The notes: generated from the letters alone by a model not told the origin. 6,420 nt of DNA from UMGS1851 sp900555605 (GCA_902472555.1 CABROF010000120.1:1-6420), one strand, 5' to 3'. Counted from the stretch's first letter, positions 1 through 6,162 are shown. Program-made: numbers and translations.

Positions 1-1
1 A

Positions 2-532
2 TGGCATCTGGCCGTACAGCGCAACATCAACGCCCGCCTGTTTGCGGAAAAGGGGCCGGACTGCGGTGCAGACTCCATCGGGGATATCATTCCGGGCAGC
101 CACATTGCGGCGCTGCTTGATCGTATGCACAGACAGAACGGACTGCCGCAAACGATTTTGTACACGCTGAATCCTGCGATGAACGCGCAGCTGGCGGCCA
201 TTGCAGGCAGCTTTCCGAATATTCGCTGCGGCACGGCCTGGTGGTTCTGCGATCATAAGCGCGGCATTGCAGAGCAGATCCAAAATATTGCGGAGGTCGG
301 CTATTTAGGCGCGTTTCTCGGTATGCTGACGGACAGCCGCAGCTTTTTATCCTATGCGCGGCACGACTATTTCCGCCGCATTCTCTGCGATGTCATCGGC
401 AAATGGCTGGAGGCCGGAGAATATCCGGACGATGAAAACGCAGCCGTCTTGGCAGGCGCGGTTTCCTATTACAACATCCGGAATCTCATCGCAGGAATCC
501 GGCCGGCCGGCCCACAGACGCAGAAGCAGTAA
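2..532 (+). CDS. uxaC: Uronate isomerase (glucuronate/galacturonate isomerase), C-terminal part
   Basis: Partial gene that enters from the left. The open frame runs from base 2 to a TAA at 530-532 and encodes the last 176 residues; the family is about 470 residues long, so roughly 60% is missing. UxaC is a cytoplasmic, metal-dependent amidohydrolase-fold enzyme that interconverts glucuronate and fructuronate (also galacturonate and tagaturonate). Visible family signatures are WHLAVQRNINARLF followed by GPDCGADSIGD near the left edge, WWFCDHKRG at 239-265, and TDSRSFLSYARHDYFRR at 329-379. The Asp (332-334) and Arg (338-340) of the DSR motif match the catalytic Asp/Arg pair known from the E. 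coli enzyme (from memory). The N-terminal metal-binding His residues lie outside the window. An internal ATG at 125 is not the start, because homology continues upstream to the edge. It is followed after 105 bases by the fructuronate reductase gene, the next pathway step. Confidence 0.93.
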   Translation, partial: WHLAVQRNINARLFAEKGPDCGADSIGDIIPGSHIAALLDRMHRQNGLPQTILYTLNPAMNAQLAAIAGSFPNIRCGTAWWFCDHKRGIAEQIQNIAEVGYLGAFLGMLTDSRSFLSYARHDYFRRILCDVIGKWLEAGEYPDDENAAVLAGAVSYYNIRNLIAGIRPAGPQTQKQ

Positions 533-625
533 ACACAAACAGGCACGCAGCAGCCCCGCTCCGGCGGCATTTCCTCAGGAGACGGCGCATTTTATAAAGA
601 AAGGACGCCTTTGAAAGTCAAAGGC

Positions 626-632
626 AAGGTGA
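626..632 (+). promoter_or_regulatory. Ribosome binding site choosing the ATG start of the SDR gene
   Basis: AAGGTGA lies 5 bases before the ATG at 638 and matches the AGGTGA part of the anti-Shine-Dalgarno complement. A second site, AAAGGA at about 600-605, lies 5 bases before an in-frame TTG at 611. The ATG is preferred because the Rossmann beta strand (TVVITGAGG) begins right after it. Confidence 0.55.
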
Positions 633-637
633 CCATC

Positions 638-1462
638 ATGAAGCAAACAGTTGTAATTACAGGCGCAGGCGGCGTACTGTGCTCCGCTTTTGCAAAAGCA
701 ATGGCAAAAGCAGGCTATGCTGTAGCACTGCTCGATATCAACGAATCAGCGGCCCAAGCCACAGCCGATGAAATTAACAAGGAGGGCGGAGCGGCAAAAG
801 CCTACCGTGCCAACGTGCTGGAAAAAGAAAGCCTGGAGCAGGTTCACAAGCAGGTGCTGACAGATTTCGGCAAGTGTAAAATTCTCATCAACGGCGCAGG
901 CGGCAACAATTCGAAATGCACCACTGCTCACGAAACCTTTGAGCCCGGCGACGAGACGGCACAGGACATTTTAACCTTCTTTAATCTGGATAAATCCGGA
1001 TTCGACTTTGTGTTCAATCTGAATCTGATGGGCACGCTGCTGCCCACACAGGTATTTGCCGCAGATATGCTGGGCGAAACAGGATGCTGCATTCTCAACA
1101 TCTCATCCATGAACGCATACCGCCCGCTGACAAAAATTCCCGCGTACAGCGCGGCAAAATCAGCAGTATCGAATTTTACCCAATGGCTGGCCGTGCATTT
1201 TGCACAGCAGAACATCCGGGTCAACGCCATTGCCCCGGGTTTCTTTGTCACGAACCAGAACCGCGCCATGCTTTTCGATGAAAACGGAAATCCCACGCCG
1301 CGGACAGAAAAAATTCTGCGTGCCACCCCTATGCAGCGCTTCGGCGAACCGGAGGAGCTGATCGGAACACTTCTTTGGCTGACGGACAGCAGCGCTTCTG
1401 GGTTTGTCACCGGCATCGTGGTACCGGTAGACGGCGGATTTTCCGCTTATTCCGGCGTCTGA
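638..1462 (+). CDS. uxuB: SDR-family fructuronate reductase / D-mannonate oxidoreductase
   Basis: A 274-residue short-chain dehydrogenase, about the length of B. subtilis UxuB (YjmF), which reduces fructuronate to D-mannonate with NAD(P)H in the cytoplasm. Visible motifs, counted from the ATG, are the nucleotide loop TGAGG (8-12), Asp33 at the end of the second beta strand (suggesting NAD(H)), NGAGG (85-89), the catalytic Ser in ISSMNAYRP (156 or 157), Tyr170 and Lys174 in YSAAK, and IAPGFFVT (198-205). The segments FNLNLMGTLLPTQVF and PVDGGFSAYSGV are typical of this D-mannonate branch rather than generic SDRs. An alternative start, TTG 611, would add nine residues (LKVKGKVTI) that look like the beginning of some relatives. 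It is co-directional with uxaC and ends 20 bases before the next gene. Identification as UxuB rests on remembered family features and on context. Confidence 0.85.
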   Translation: MKQTVVITGAGGVLCSAFAKAMAKAGYAVALLDINESAAQATADEINKEGGAAKAYRANVLEKESLEQVHKQVLTDFGKCKILINGAGGNNSKCTTAHETFEPGDETAQDILTFFNLDKSGFDFVFNLNLMGTLLPTQVFAADMLGETGCCILNISSMNAYRPLTKIPAYSAAKSAVSNFTQWLAVHFAQQNIRVNAIAPGFFVTNQNRAMLFDENGNPTPRTEKILRATPMQRFGEPEELIGTLLWLTDSSASGFVTGIVVPVDGGFSAYSGV

Positions 1463-1465
1463 CGG

Positions 1466-1476
1466 AAAGGAGGAGG
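1466..1476 (+). promoter_or_regulatory. Strong ribosome binding site for the first TIM-barrel gene
   Basis: AAAGGAGGAGG lies in the 20-base gap after the SDR stop codon, 6 bases before the ATG at 1483. It fixes the start there. The same frame is open upstream to 1375, but that part overlaps the SDR gene out of frame and is not coding. Confidence 0.85.
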
Positions 1477-1482
1477 TTTATT

Positions 1483-2328
1483 ATGCTGCCATTTGAGCTT
1501 TGTGCCTTTGCCGACGAGGCCGGAGAAACGCTCCGGACGCAGATCAGCGCGTTATCCGAAAATCAGATTCCTTATCTGGAAATCCGCGGCGTAAACGGCC
1601 GCAGCATCACGCAATATACGGAATCAGAGGCTGCTGAAGTCAAAAAAATGCTTTCCGACCACGGTCTGAAGGTCTGGTCCATCGGCTCTCCGCTGGGTAA
1701 AATAAAAATCACCGACGATTTTGCCGCGCATCTGGACCTGTTCCGCCGCACCCTAAATTTGGCACGCGTCCTGGAAGCGCCCTGTATCCGTCTGTTCAGC
1801 TTCTATCTTCCCGAGCAGGAGGATCCCGCGCCTTACCGTGATACGGTGATGGAATATCTGGATCGGTTTCTGGAAGAGGCAAAGGGCAGCGGCGTGCTTC
1901 TGTGTCATGAAAATGAAAAAGGCATTTACGGTGAAAACGCGGCCCGCTGTGCGGATATTTACAAGACGCTGCCGGAGCTCCGCGGTATTTTCGATCCCGC
2001 CAATTTTATCCAGTGCGATCAGGAGACGCTGCGCGCTTATGAACTGCTGGCGCCTTATATTTACTATATGCACATCAAAGATGCTACGGCGGAGAAAGCC
2101 ATTGTACCGGCAGGAAAAGGAATCGGGCATATTCCGGAAATTTTGACGCAATATGCCGCGCGGGGTGGTAAAATCGTGACCATTGAGCCGCATCTCACCG
2201 TATTTAAGGGACTATCTGAATTAGAGGGCCCCTCTGAGCGCAGTGAGGTCGGCAAGGTCTACTCTTACCCGACACAGCGCGCCGCATTTGATGCCGCGTG
2301 CCAGGCGGTAAAAGAGATCATCGGTTAA
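1483..2328 (+). CDS. Sugar phosphate isomerase/epimerase-like TIM-barrel protein
   Basis: A 281-residue member of the xylose-isomerase-like TIM-barrel family (AP endonuclease 2 fold). These are cytoplasmic, divalent-metal enzymes that isomerise, epimerise or dehydrate sugars and keto-sugars. The four expected metal ligands are visible: Glu143 in LLCHENE, Asp171 in GIFDPANF, His197 in YYMHIKD and Glu235 in VTIEPHL. ELCAFADEAG at 5-14 is the usual first barrel strand. It is translated right behind the SDR (20-base gap) and 40 bases before the Gfo/Idh/MocA gene, so it is a core member of the operon. In E. coli the related YcjR acts on a 3-keto-glycoside made by a Gfo/Idh/MocA enzyme, YcjS, which makes a keto-sugar substrate plausible here. 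The exact reaction cannot be deduced; it could also be a hexulose or hexuronate epimerase. Confidence 0.88.
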   Translation: MLPFELCAFADEAGETLRTQISALSENQIPYLEIRGVNGRSITQYTESEAAEVKKMLSDHGLKVWSIGSPLGKIKITDDFAAHLDLFRRTLNLARVLEAPCIRLFSFYLPEQEDPAPYRDTVMEYLDRFLEEAKGSGVLLCHENEKGIYGENAARCADIYKTLPELRGIFDPANFIQCDQETLRAYELLAPYIYYMHIKDATAEKAIVPAGKGIGHIPEILTQYAARGGKIVTIEPHLTVFKGLSELEGPSERSEVGKVYSYPTQRAAFDAACQAVKEIIG

Positions 2329-2368
2329 TAAATGAAAATATAGAATTTCAATTAGGAGTGAACACAAC

Positions 2369-3538
2369 ATGAGTAAAGTACGTTTAGGTATCATCGGTAT
2401 CGGTAACATGGGTACCGGCCACATCAACAACATCAAAGCCGGTCACTGCCCGGAAATCGAAGTAACCGCGGTTGCGGATATCAATCCGGACCGTCTCACG
2501 TGGGCGGCCCAGAACCTGCCCGAGTCCGTGGGAAAATTCGACAATGCAGAGGCGCTGATGGACAGCGGGCTTGTGGACGCGATCCTGATCGCAGTCCCCC
2601 ACTATGATCATCCGACCTATGCAATCGAAGGCTTCAAGCGCGGTCTCCATGTCATGGTAGAAAAACCGGCCGGCGTTTATACGAAAAAGGTCAGAGAGAT
2701 GAACGAGGCTGCTAAAAAATCCGGTGTCGTCTTCGGTCTGATGTTTAACCAGCGTACCGACCACATCTACCGCAAAATGCGGGAGCTTGTTCAAGGTGGT
2801 TCCTTAGGCCAGATCCGCCGCACCAATTGGATCATTACCAACTGGTACCGGTCTCAGGCCTATTATGATTCCGGCAGCTGGCGTGCAACCTGGAGCGGCG
2901 AGGGCGGCGGCGTTCTGCTGAATCAGTGCCCGCACAATCTCGATCTCTGGCAGTGGATCTGCGGCATGCCAGTAAAGGTCAGCGCCCACATGCAGTTTGG
3001 AAAATGGCATAACATCGAAGTAGAAGATGATGTTACAACATACGTGGAATATCCCAACGGCGCCACGGGCGTATTTGTGACCACCACAGCCGATGCGCCG
3101 GGCACAAACCGTTTTGAGATCACGCTTGACAAGGGGAAATTGGTTGCGGAAAACGGCAAGCTTTACTTATGGGAGCTGGAAGCAACACTGGATCAATACA
3201 CCTTTGAAAGCGCCTCCGGATTCGGGCAGCCCAAATGTACGTTCACAGAAGTAGAAACCGACAAAAAGAATCCGCAGCACGTGGGCGTTCTGAATGCATT
3301 TGCCGGCGCAATTCTGCGGGGCGAGCCCTTGGTTGCGCCCGGTGAGGAAGGCATCAACGGACTCACCTTGTCTAATGCCATGCATCTATCCGCCTGGCTG
3401 GGCAAAGATATCACCCTTCCCCTTGATGAGGAACTGTTCTATGAGGAACTGATGAAACGTGTAAAAAGCTCCAAGAAAAAAGAAAGCGTATCCAATAAGG
3501 TGATGGACCTGTCGGATTCTTATAACACGAACAAATAA
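2369..3538 (+). CDS. Gfo/Idh/MocA-family NAD-dependent sugar dehydrogenase
   Basis: A 389-residue oxidoreductase of the glucose-fructose / inositol dehydrogenase family, which oxidises or reduces a ring or side hydroxyl of sugars, inositols or glycosides in the cytoplasm. The N-terminal Rossmann domain shows GIGNMG (10-15), Asp37 at the end of strand 2 (favouring NAD over NADP), VPHYDH (76-81) and the EKP motif (98-100) with the conserved Lys99. The C-terminal domain carries GGGVLLNQCPHNLDLW (179-194), with His189 as the probable catalytic partner of Lys99. The length is normal. The ATG follows AGGAGTG at 2354-2360 with an 8-base spacer. It is the last gene of the operon, with the terminator at 3561. 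Its first codons are dominated by GGT, ATC, AAC and CGT, suggesting strong expression. Substrate unknown; a uronic acid or glucuronide is likely from context. Confidence 0.9.
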   Translation: MSKVRLGIIGIGNMGTGHINNIKAGHCPEIEVTAVADINPDRLTWAAQNLPESVGKFDNAEALMDSGLVDAILIAVPHYDHPTYAIEGFKRGLHVMVEKPAGVYTKKVREMNEAAKKSGVVFGLMFNQRTDHIYRKMRELVQGGSLGQIRRTNWIITNWYRSQAYYDSGSWRATWSGEGGGVLLNQCPHNLDLWQWICGMPVKVSAHMQFGKWHNIEVEDDVTTYVEYPNGATGVFVTTTADAPGTNRFEITLDKGKLVAENGKLYLWELEATLDQYTFESASGFGQPKCTFTEVETDKKNPQHVGVLNAFAGAILRGEPLVAPGEEGINGLTLSNAMHLSAWLGKDITLPLDEELFYEELMKRVKSSKKKESVSNKVMDLSDSYNTNK

Positions 3539-3560
3539 GGTGGTCTTCCGTATGAGACGC

Positions 3561-3595
3561 AAAATGCCCGGACCGTTTTGGAGCCGGGCATTTTT
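3561..3595 (+). terminator. Rho-independent terminator closing the uronate operon
   Basis: The left arm AAAATGCCCGG (3561-3571) pairs perfectly with CCGGGCATTTT (3584-3594) across a 12-base loop. The pairing includes a GC-rich core and ends in a run of five T (3591-3595). It begins 22 bases after the stop codon of the Gfo/Idh/MocA gene. Confidence 0.92.
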
Positions 3596-3806
3596 GTATG
3601 CGAGAGGGCGGCAGAGGCGATTACAAGTTATTGGCTATATTTTCAGCGATATTTTTCAAATGTTCGCTTTAGTTGACAAAATTCCAGGTATGGTTGATCG
3701 CTTTTCCGGATGGATTTGTATATAATAAAATCGATAAATAAAAGCGGAGTTATGCTGCCTATGAAAAGGCGCCGCCGAAACAGTTGGGAAAGGATTGGGC
3801 AGAATC
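3596..3806. other. Non-coding spacer before the repressor remnant
   Basis: I see no credible gene here. The short plus-strand open frames lack family resemblance and overlap the terminator or the remnant. The stretch is more AT-rich than the flanking genes. It contains TTGACA at 3673-3678 and TATAAT at 3721-3726, but these are 42 bases apart and do not form one promoter. TATAAT could be the -10 box of the broken regulator, with TTGATC (3694-3699) as a poorly spaced -35. A weak inverted repeat (AGCGA...TCGCT) lies at about 3646-3668. Confidence 0.4.
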
Positions 3807-3893
3807 ATGAGTTTAGGAGAAACGCTTTTCACATTAAGAAAGAAGAAAGGGCTATCACAGGAGCAAGCTTCCGAACCAGCAGACTCCCTTTAA
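3807..3893 (+). pseudogene. Truncated XRE-type helix-turn-helix regulator (N-terminal stub)
   Basis: ATG 3807 opens a 28-codon frame ending in TAA at 3891-3893. The first 23 residues, beginning MSLGETLFTLRKKKGLSQEQ, match the first helix and the start of the second helix of Cro/CI (XRE) DNA-binding domains, where R-KKKGLSQE is the hallmark. The recognition helix (usually VSRQTVSKWE) and everything after it are missing; the frame turns into EPADSL and stops. The other two frames keep only faint look-alikes (TSR or QQT at the expected place), consistent with a deletion or frameshift followed by decay. An AAAGGA at 3789-3794 lies 12 bases upstream, which is long for a working site. A short functional peptide is possible but less likely. 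It converges with the minus-strand isomerase gene. Confidence 0.6.
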
Positions 3894-3971
3894 TATTCTC
3901 CCCACTCCGATATGCTGGCATTTTGAATACAAAAGCAAACGGCGTATACGCGGCGGGTCCTGCCCGGCAGG
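3894..3971. other. Convergent junction with two GC-rich palindromes
   Basis: This short spacer separates the regulator stub from the end of the minus-strand isomerase. It holds GCGTATACGC at 3942-3951 and CCTGCCCGGCAGG at 3959-3971; the latter abuts the isomerase stop codon. Read on the minus strand, the first palindrome is followed by the T-rich stretch CGTTTGCTTTTG, so the pair could be a weak terminator for the isomerase. The T run is interrupted and the first stem is short, so this is only a candidate. Confidence 0.3.
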
Positions 3972-4823
3972 TTACCCGATCAGACGCTGTACATAATCGC
4001 GCCCCGCCGCAATGCTGGCGATGGGGTCCTCCGCACCTTCATATTCAATGGCCACAGGCCCGTCATAACCGGAAGCACGCAGAATCCGCAGACATTTTGC
4101 CACAGGCACGATACCGTCTCCAACCGCAGCTCCCTTAATGTAATTGCCGCCTCTGGTAAAGATCCAGTTGCTTCCCTTCGGCTCTGTCTCTCCGTCGTGA
4201 TAGTAGAAGTCCTTGCAATGGACGCTGAACGCATAGCTTTTCAGCACACCCACCGCCCTGCCCGGATCCTCATCCGCACAAAGAAAATTTCCTAAATCAA
4301 TCAGCGCGCCGTAGTTGTCGGAATTCACCCCGTCAATCAACATCTCCACACGGTGGCTGTCTTGGCAGAAAAAGCCGTGATTTTCTACCATTGTTTGAAT
4401 GCCCAGCTCTTTGGCATATTCTGTAACGCTTCTGGCGCCCTTGATCAAAATCGGCAGATTCTTCTCAAAGCTGCGGTAGCCGCCGGGCAGAGGTCCGTAG
4501 CAGATATCGTGGCGCATCCGTTTTGCGCCTAATGCATACGCGACATCCACTTCTTTTTTCAGCCGTTCAGCCTCTGCTTCCGGATCCGCACACAAAAAAT
4601 TGCCGCCCACACTATATCCGGTAATCGTCATGCCAAGCGCCTGTGCTTCGGCAGCCAGTTCCTTTGCATATGCTACAGGCGTCATGCCCTCGGGAACCCA
4701 CAGCCCTGCATATTCGATCCCGCTGAATCCCATCTCTTTTGCTTTTTTCATCACATCTCCCGCTTTAAGCGCACCGGTGCTTACAAGGCGGGAATAACTA
4801 TATGAGCTTACAGCTAACTGCAT
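3972..4823 (-). CDS. Second sugar phosphate isomerase/epimerase-like TIM-barrel protein
   Basis: A 283-residue xylose-isomerase-like TIM-barrel protein on the minus strand. The metal ligands expected for the family are visible: Glu147 in MVENHG, Asp176 in ALIDLGNF, His202 in VHCKDF and Glu260 in VAIEYEG. MGFSGIEYAG (31-40) is the usual second-strand motif. The start is set at the ATG at 4823 because GGGAGG (4832-4837 on the plus strand) lies 8 bases away. The ATG at 4829 is only 2 bases from it, and the farther ATG at 4913 lies upstream of the promoter. The protein resembles the plus-strand isomerase only in fold and metal site, so the two probably have different substrates or act at successive steps. 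It has its own promoter and is not in the operon, but its position beside uronate genes suggests sugar or glycoside catabolism. Exact reaction unknown. Confidence 0.88.
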   Translation of the reverse strand: MQLAVSSYSYSRLVSTGALKAGDVMKKAKEMGFSGIEYAGLWVPEGMTPVAYAKELAAEAQALGMTITGYSVGGNFLCADPEAEAERLKKEVDVAYALGAKRMRHDICYGPLPGGYRSFEKNLPILIKGARSVTEYAKELGIQTMVENHGFFCQDSHRVEMLIDGVNSDNYGALIDLGNFLCADEDPGRAVGVLKSYAFSVHCKDFYYHDGETEPKGSNWIFTRGGNYIKGAAVGDGIVPVAKCLRILRASGYDGPVAIEYEGAEDPIASIAAGRDYVQRLIG

Positions 4824-4831
4824 ATCCATTG

Positions 4832-4837
4832 CCTCCC
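4832..4837 (-). promoter_or_regulatory. Ribosome binding site of the minus-strand isomerase
   Basis: On the minus strand this reads GGGAGG. It is 8 bases before the ATG at 4823 and only 2 before the in-frame ATG at 4829, so it supports MQLAVSSYSY as the true N-terminus. Confidence 0.8.
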
Positions 4838-4854
4838 AATTTTTATTTCTTTTA

Positions 4855-4883
4855 AATATAATCAATGCCATTTTAGAAGTCAA
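4855..4883 (-). promoter_or_regulatory. Vegetative (sigma-A type) promoter of the minus-strand isomerase
   Basis: On the minus strand, TTGACT (4878-4883) is separated by exactly 17 bases from TATATT (4855-4860). Both boxes differ from consensus by one base. Transcription would begin near 4848, giving a leader of about 25 bases. I saw no clear operator or cre box overlapping it. Confidence 0.75.
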
Positions 4884-4944
4884 GAAAAAATTCTGCCGGT
4901 CCGCCAATATCACACACCTCCCGTTCGGCCGGGACAGGAATAAT

Positions 4945-4973
4945 CACAGCCCGCGCAGTTCCTACATAGAATA
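4945..4973 (+). promoter_or_regulatory. Candidate sigma-K type sporulation promoter for the glycosyltransferase
   Basis: CACA (4945-4948) fits the mACm -35 element. After a 16-base spacer comes CATAGAATA (4965-4973), a full match to the CATAnnnTA -10 element of late mother-cell promoters. The predicted start is near 4980, just upstream of the ribosome binding site AGGAGGT (4988-4994). No good vegetative promoter is seen in this spacer on the plus strand. The motif is short, so a single match is weak, but the same arrangement precedes the collagen-like gene. Confidence 0.5.
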
Positions 4974-5003
4974 ATAGCGGTATTATCAGGAGGTAAAACA
5001 GAC

Positions 5004-6077
5004 ATGATTACCATTAGTTTATGTATGATTGTAAAAGATGAGGAGGATGTGCTGGCCCGCTGTCTGGACAGCGTCTCCCGTGTCGCCGATGAAATCATTA
5101 TCGTAGATACCGGAAGTACAGATAAAACAAAAGAAATTGCAGGACAATATACCGAAAAGGTATATGATTTCCCTTGGATCGAGGATTTCGCGGCAGCCCG
5201 CAATTTTTCATTTTCAAAGGCTGAAATGGAATACTGTATGTGGCTGGATGCAGACGACATCCTTTTGGAGGAGGATCAAAATAAGCTGCTTCAATTGAAG
5301 GAAACGCTGCCGGCTGATATCGATATTGTGATGATGCAGTATCATACTGCCTTTGACGAGCAGGGAAACCCGTCTTTCTTTTACTACCGGGAACGGATTG
5401 TACGAAATCACAGGGGCTTTTTCTGGAAAGGCGCAATCCATGAAGTCATTATGCACACAGGAAAAACGCTGTATTCCGATGCTGCCGTAACCCACAGAAA
5501 GCTGCATCCATCTGACCCGGATAGGAATCTCCGTATTTTTGAACTGCAGATCGCCCAAGGCGCCCAGCTCAGCCCGAGAGATTTATTTTACTATGGAAGA
5601 GAGCTGTATTATCATAAAAAATATCAGCAGGCTGCGGCTGCGTTTACAGACCTGCTTGCAGAAAAAAATGCCTGGATTGAAAATTTGATTGAGTCATGCA
5701 GGTATCTTGCATACTGCTATTATGCCCTCGGAGAGGAAGACAGCGCACTGAAATCACTGCTGCAAAGTCTTGCCTTCGATTTACCGCGTGCGGAAACGTG
5801 CTGTGATATTGCCCGCCACTTTTTTGATCGAGACCGTATCGAGCAAGCGATATTCTGGTACAAAACAGCCTTAACCTGCAAACGGAATGATCAATCATGC
5901 GGCTTCATTTCATCTGACTGCTACGGATATCTTCCCTGTATACAGCTTTGTGTCTGCTACGACAAACTCGGCAGAAGGGATCTCGCAGTCGAATATAATG
6001 AAAAGGCCGGACAATATAAGCCTTATTCAAAGGCCTATCTGTACAATAAAACTTATTTTGAACAAAATCCCTTATAA
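5004..6077 (+). CDS. Family-2 glycosyltransferase with C-terminal TPR-like repeats
   Basis: A 357-residue protein without signal peptide or membrane segment, so probably cytoplasmic. Residues 1 to about 110 form a GT-A domain: ISLCMIVKDEE (4-14) is the first strand, IVDTGSTDKT (33-42) the nucleotide-sugar loop, and LDADD (81-85) the DXD-type metal and sugar-nucleotide site. WKGAIHEV (141-148) is the usual acceptor-side motif of this subfamily. From about residue 191, helical pairs such as LFYYGRELYYHKKYQQAAAAF and CDIARHFFDRDRIEQAIFWY look like degenerate TPR repeats, which often bind the protein acceptor. The ATG follows AGGAGGT with a 9-base spacer. The next gene, 99 bases downstream, encodes a collagen-like protein with many Thr residues, so this enzyme probably glycosylates it, as SgtA is thought to act beside BclA3 in C. 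difficile. The donor sugar is unknown. SunS-type Cys glycosylation is an alternative. Confidence 0.88.
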   Translation: MITISLCMIVKDEEDVLARCLDSVSRVADEIIIVDTGSTDKTKEIAGQYTEKVYDFPWIEDFAAARNFSFSKAEMEYCMWLDADDILLEEDQNKLLQLKETLPADIDIVMMQYHTAFDEQGNPSFFYYRERIVRNHRGFFWKGAIHEVIMHTGKTLYSDAAVTHRKLHPSDPDRNLRIFELQIAQGAQLSPRDLFYYGRELYYHKKYQQAAAAFTDLLAEKNAWIENLIESCRYLAYCYYALGEEDSALKSLLQSLAFDLPRAETCCDIARHFFDRDRIEQAIFWYKTALTCKRNDQSCGFISSDCYGYLPCIQLCVCYDKLGRRDLAVEYNEKAGQYKPYSKAYLYNKTYFEQNPL

Positions 6078-6102
6078 GTAAATCCATACAGTTGGCTTGC
6101 GG

Positions 6103-6131
6103 CACAGAAACTCCCCCGCCCCCATATATTG
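6103..6131 (+). promoter_or_regulatory. Candidate sigma-K type sporulation promoter for the collagen-like gene
   Basis: CACA (6103-6106), a 16-base spacer and CATATATTG (6123-6131) fit mACm-N16-CATAnnnTA except for G instead of the last A. Position and spacing mirror the candidate in front of the glycosyltransferase, and both start CACAG. The predicted transcript start is near 6137. Confidence 0.45.
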
Positions 6132-6136
6132 TATCG

Positions 6137-6151
6137 GGGAGAACTTCTCCC
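6137..6151 (+). repeat. Inverted repeat in the leader of the collagen-like gene
   Basis: GGGAGAA (6137-6143) and TTCTCCC (6145-6151) are exact inverted copies around one C. In RNA this would fold as a short stem at the predicted 5' end of the transcript. A flanking ATATTG (6126-6131) / CAATAT (6151-6156) pair could extend the symmetry. No T run follows, so it is not an intrinsic terminator for the glycosyltransferase gene. It may protect the 5' end of the mRNA or be an operator. Confidence 0.5.
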
Positions 6152-6162
6152 AATATCAATTC

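Noticed and set aside
928..1416. 162-codon minus-strand open frame
   Set aside because: It is antisense to the SDR gene, whose motifs are unambiguous; the frame is a shadow of GC-rich codons.
1375..1482. N-terminal extension of the first TIM-barrel gene
   Set aside because: It overlaps the end of the SDR gene out of frame, and the strong AAAGGAGGAGG site places the start at 1483.
3540..3725. 61-codon plus-strand open frame after the operon
   Set aside because: It runs straight through the intrinsic terminator, has no convincing ribosome binding site and no family resemblance.
3673..3726. TTGACA and TATAAT as one promoter
   Set aside because: The boxes are 42 bases apart, far from the 16-18 bases required.
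3710..4138. 142-codon plus-strand open frame
   Set aside because: Its second half lies antisense to the well-supported minus-strand isomerase, its first half overlaps the XRE stub in another frame, and its composition (Arg-rich, no domain) looks random.
4910..5260. 116-codon minus-strand open frame
   Set aside because: It covers the ribosome binding site and GT-A domain of the glycosyltransferase on the other strand and shows only low-complexity Ser-rich sequence.
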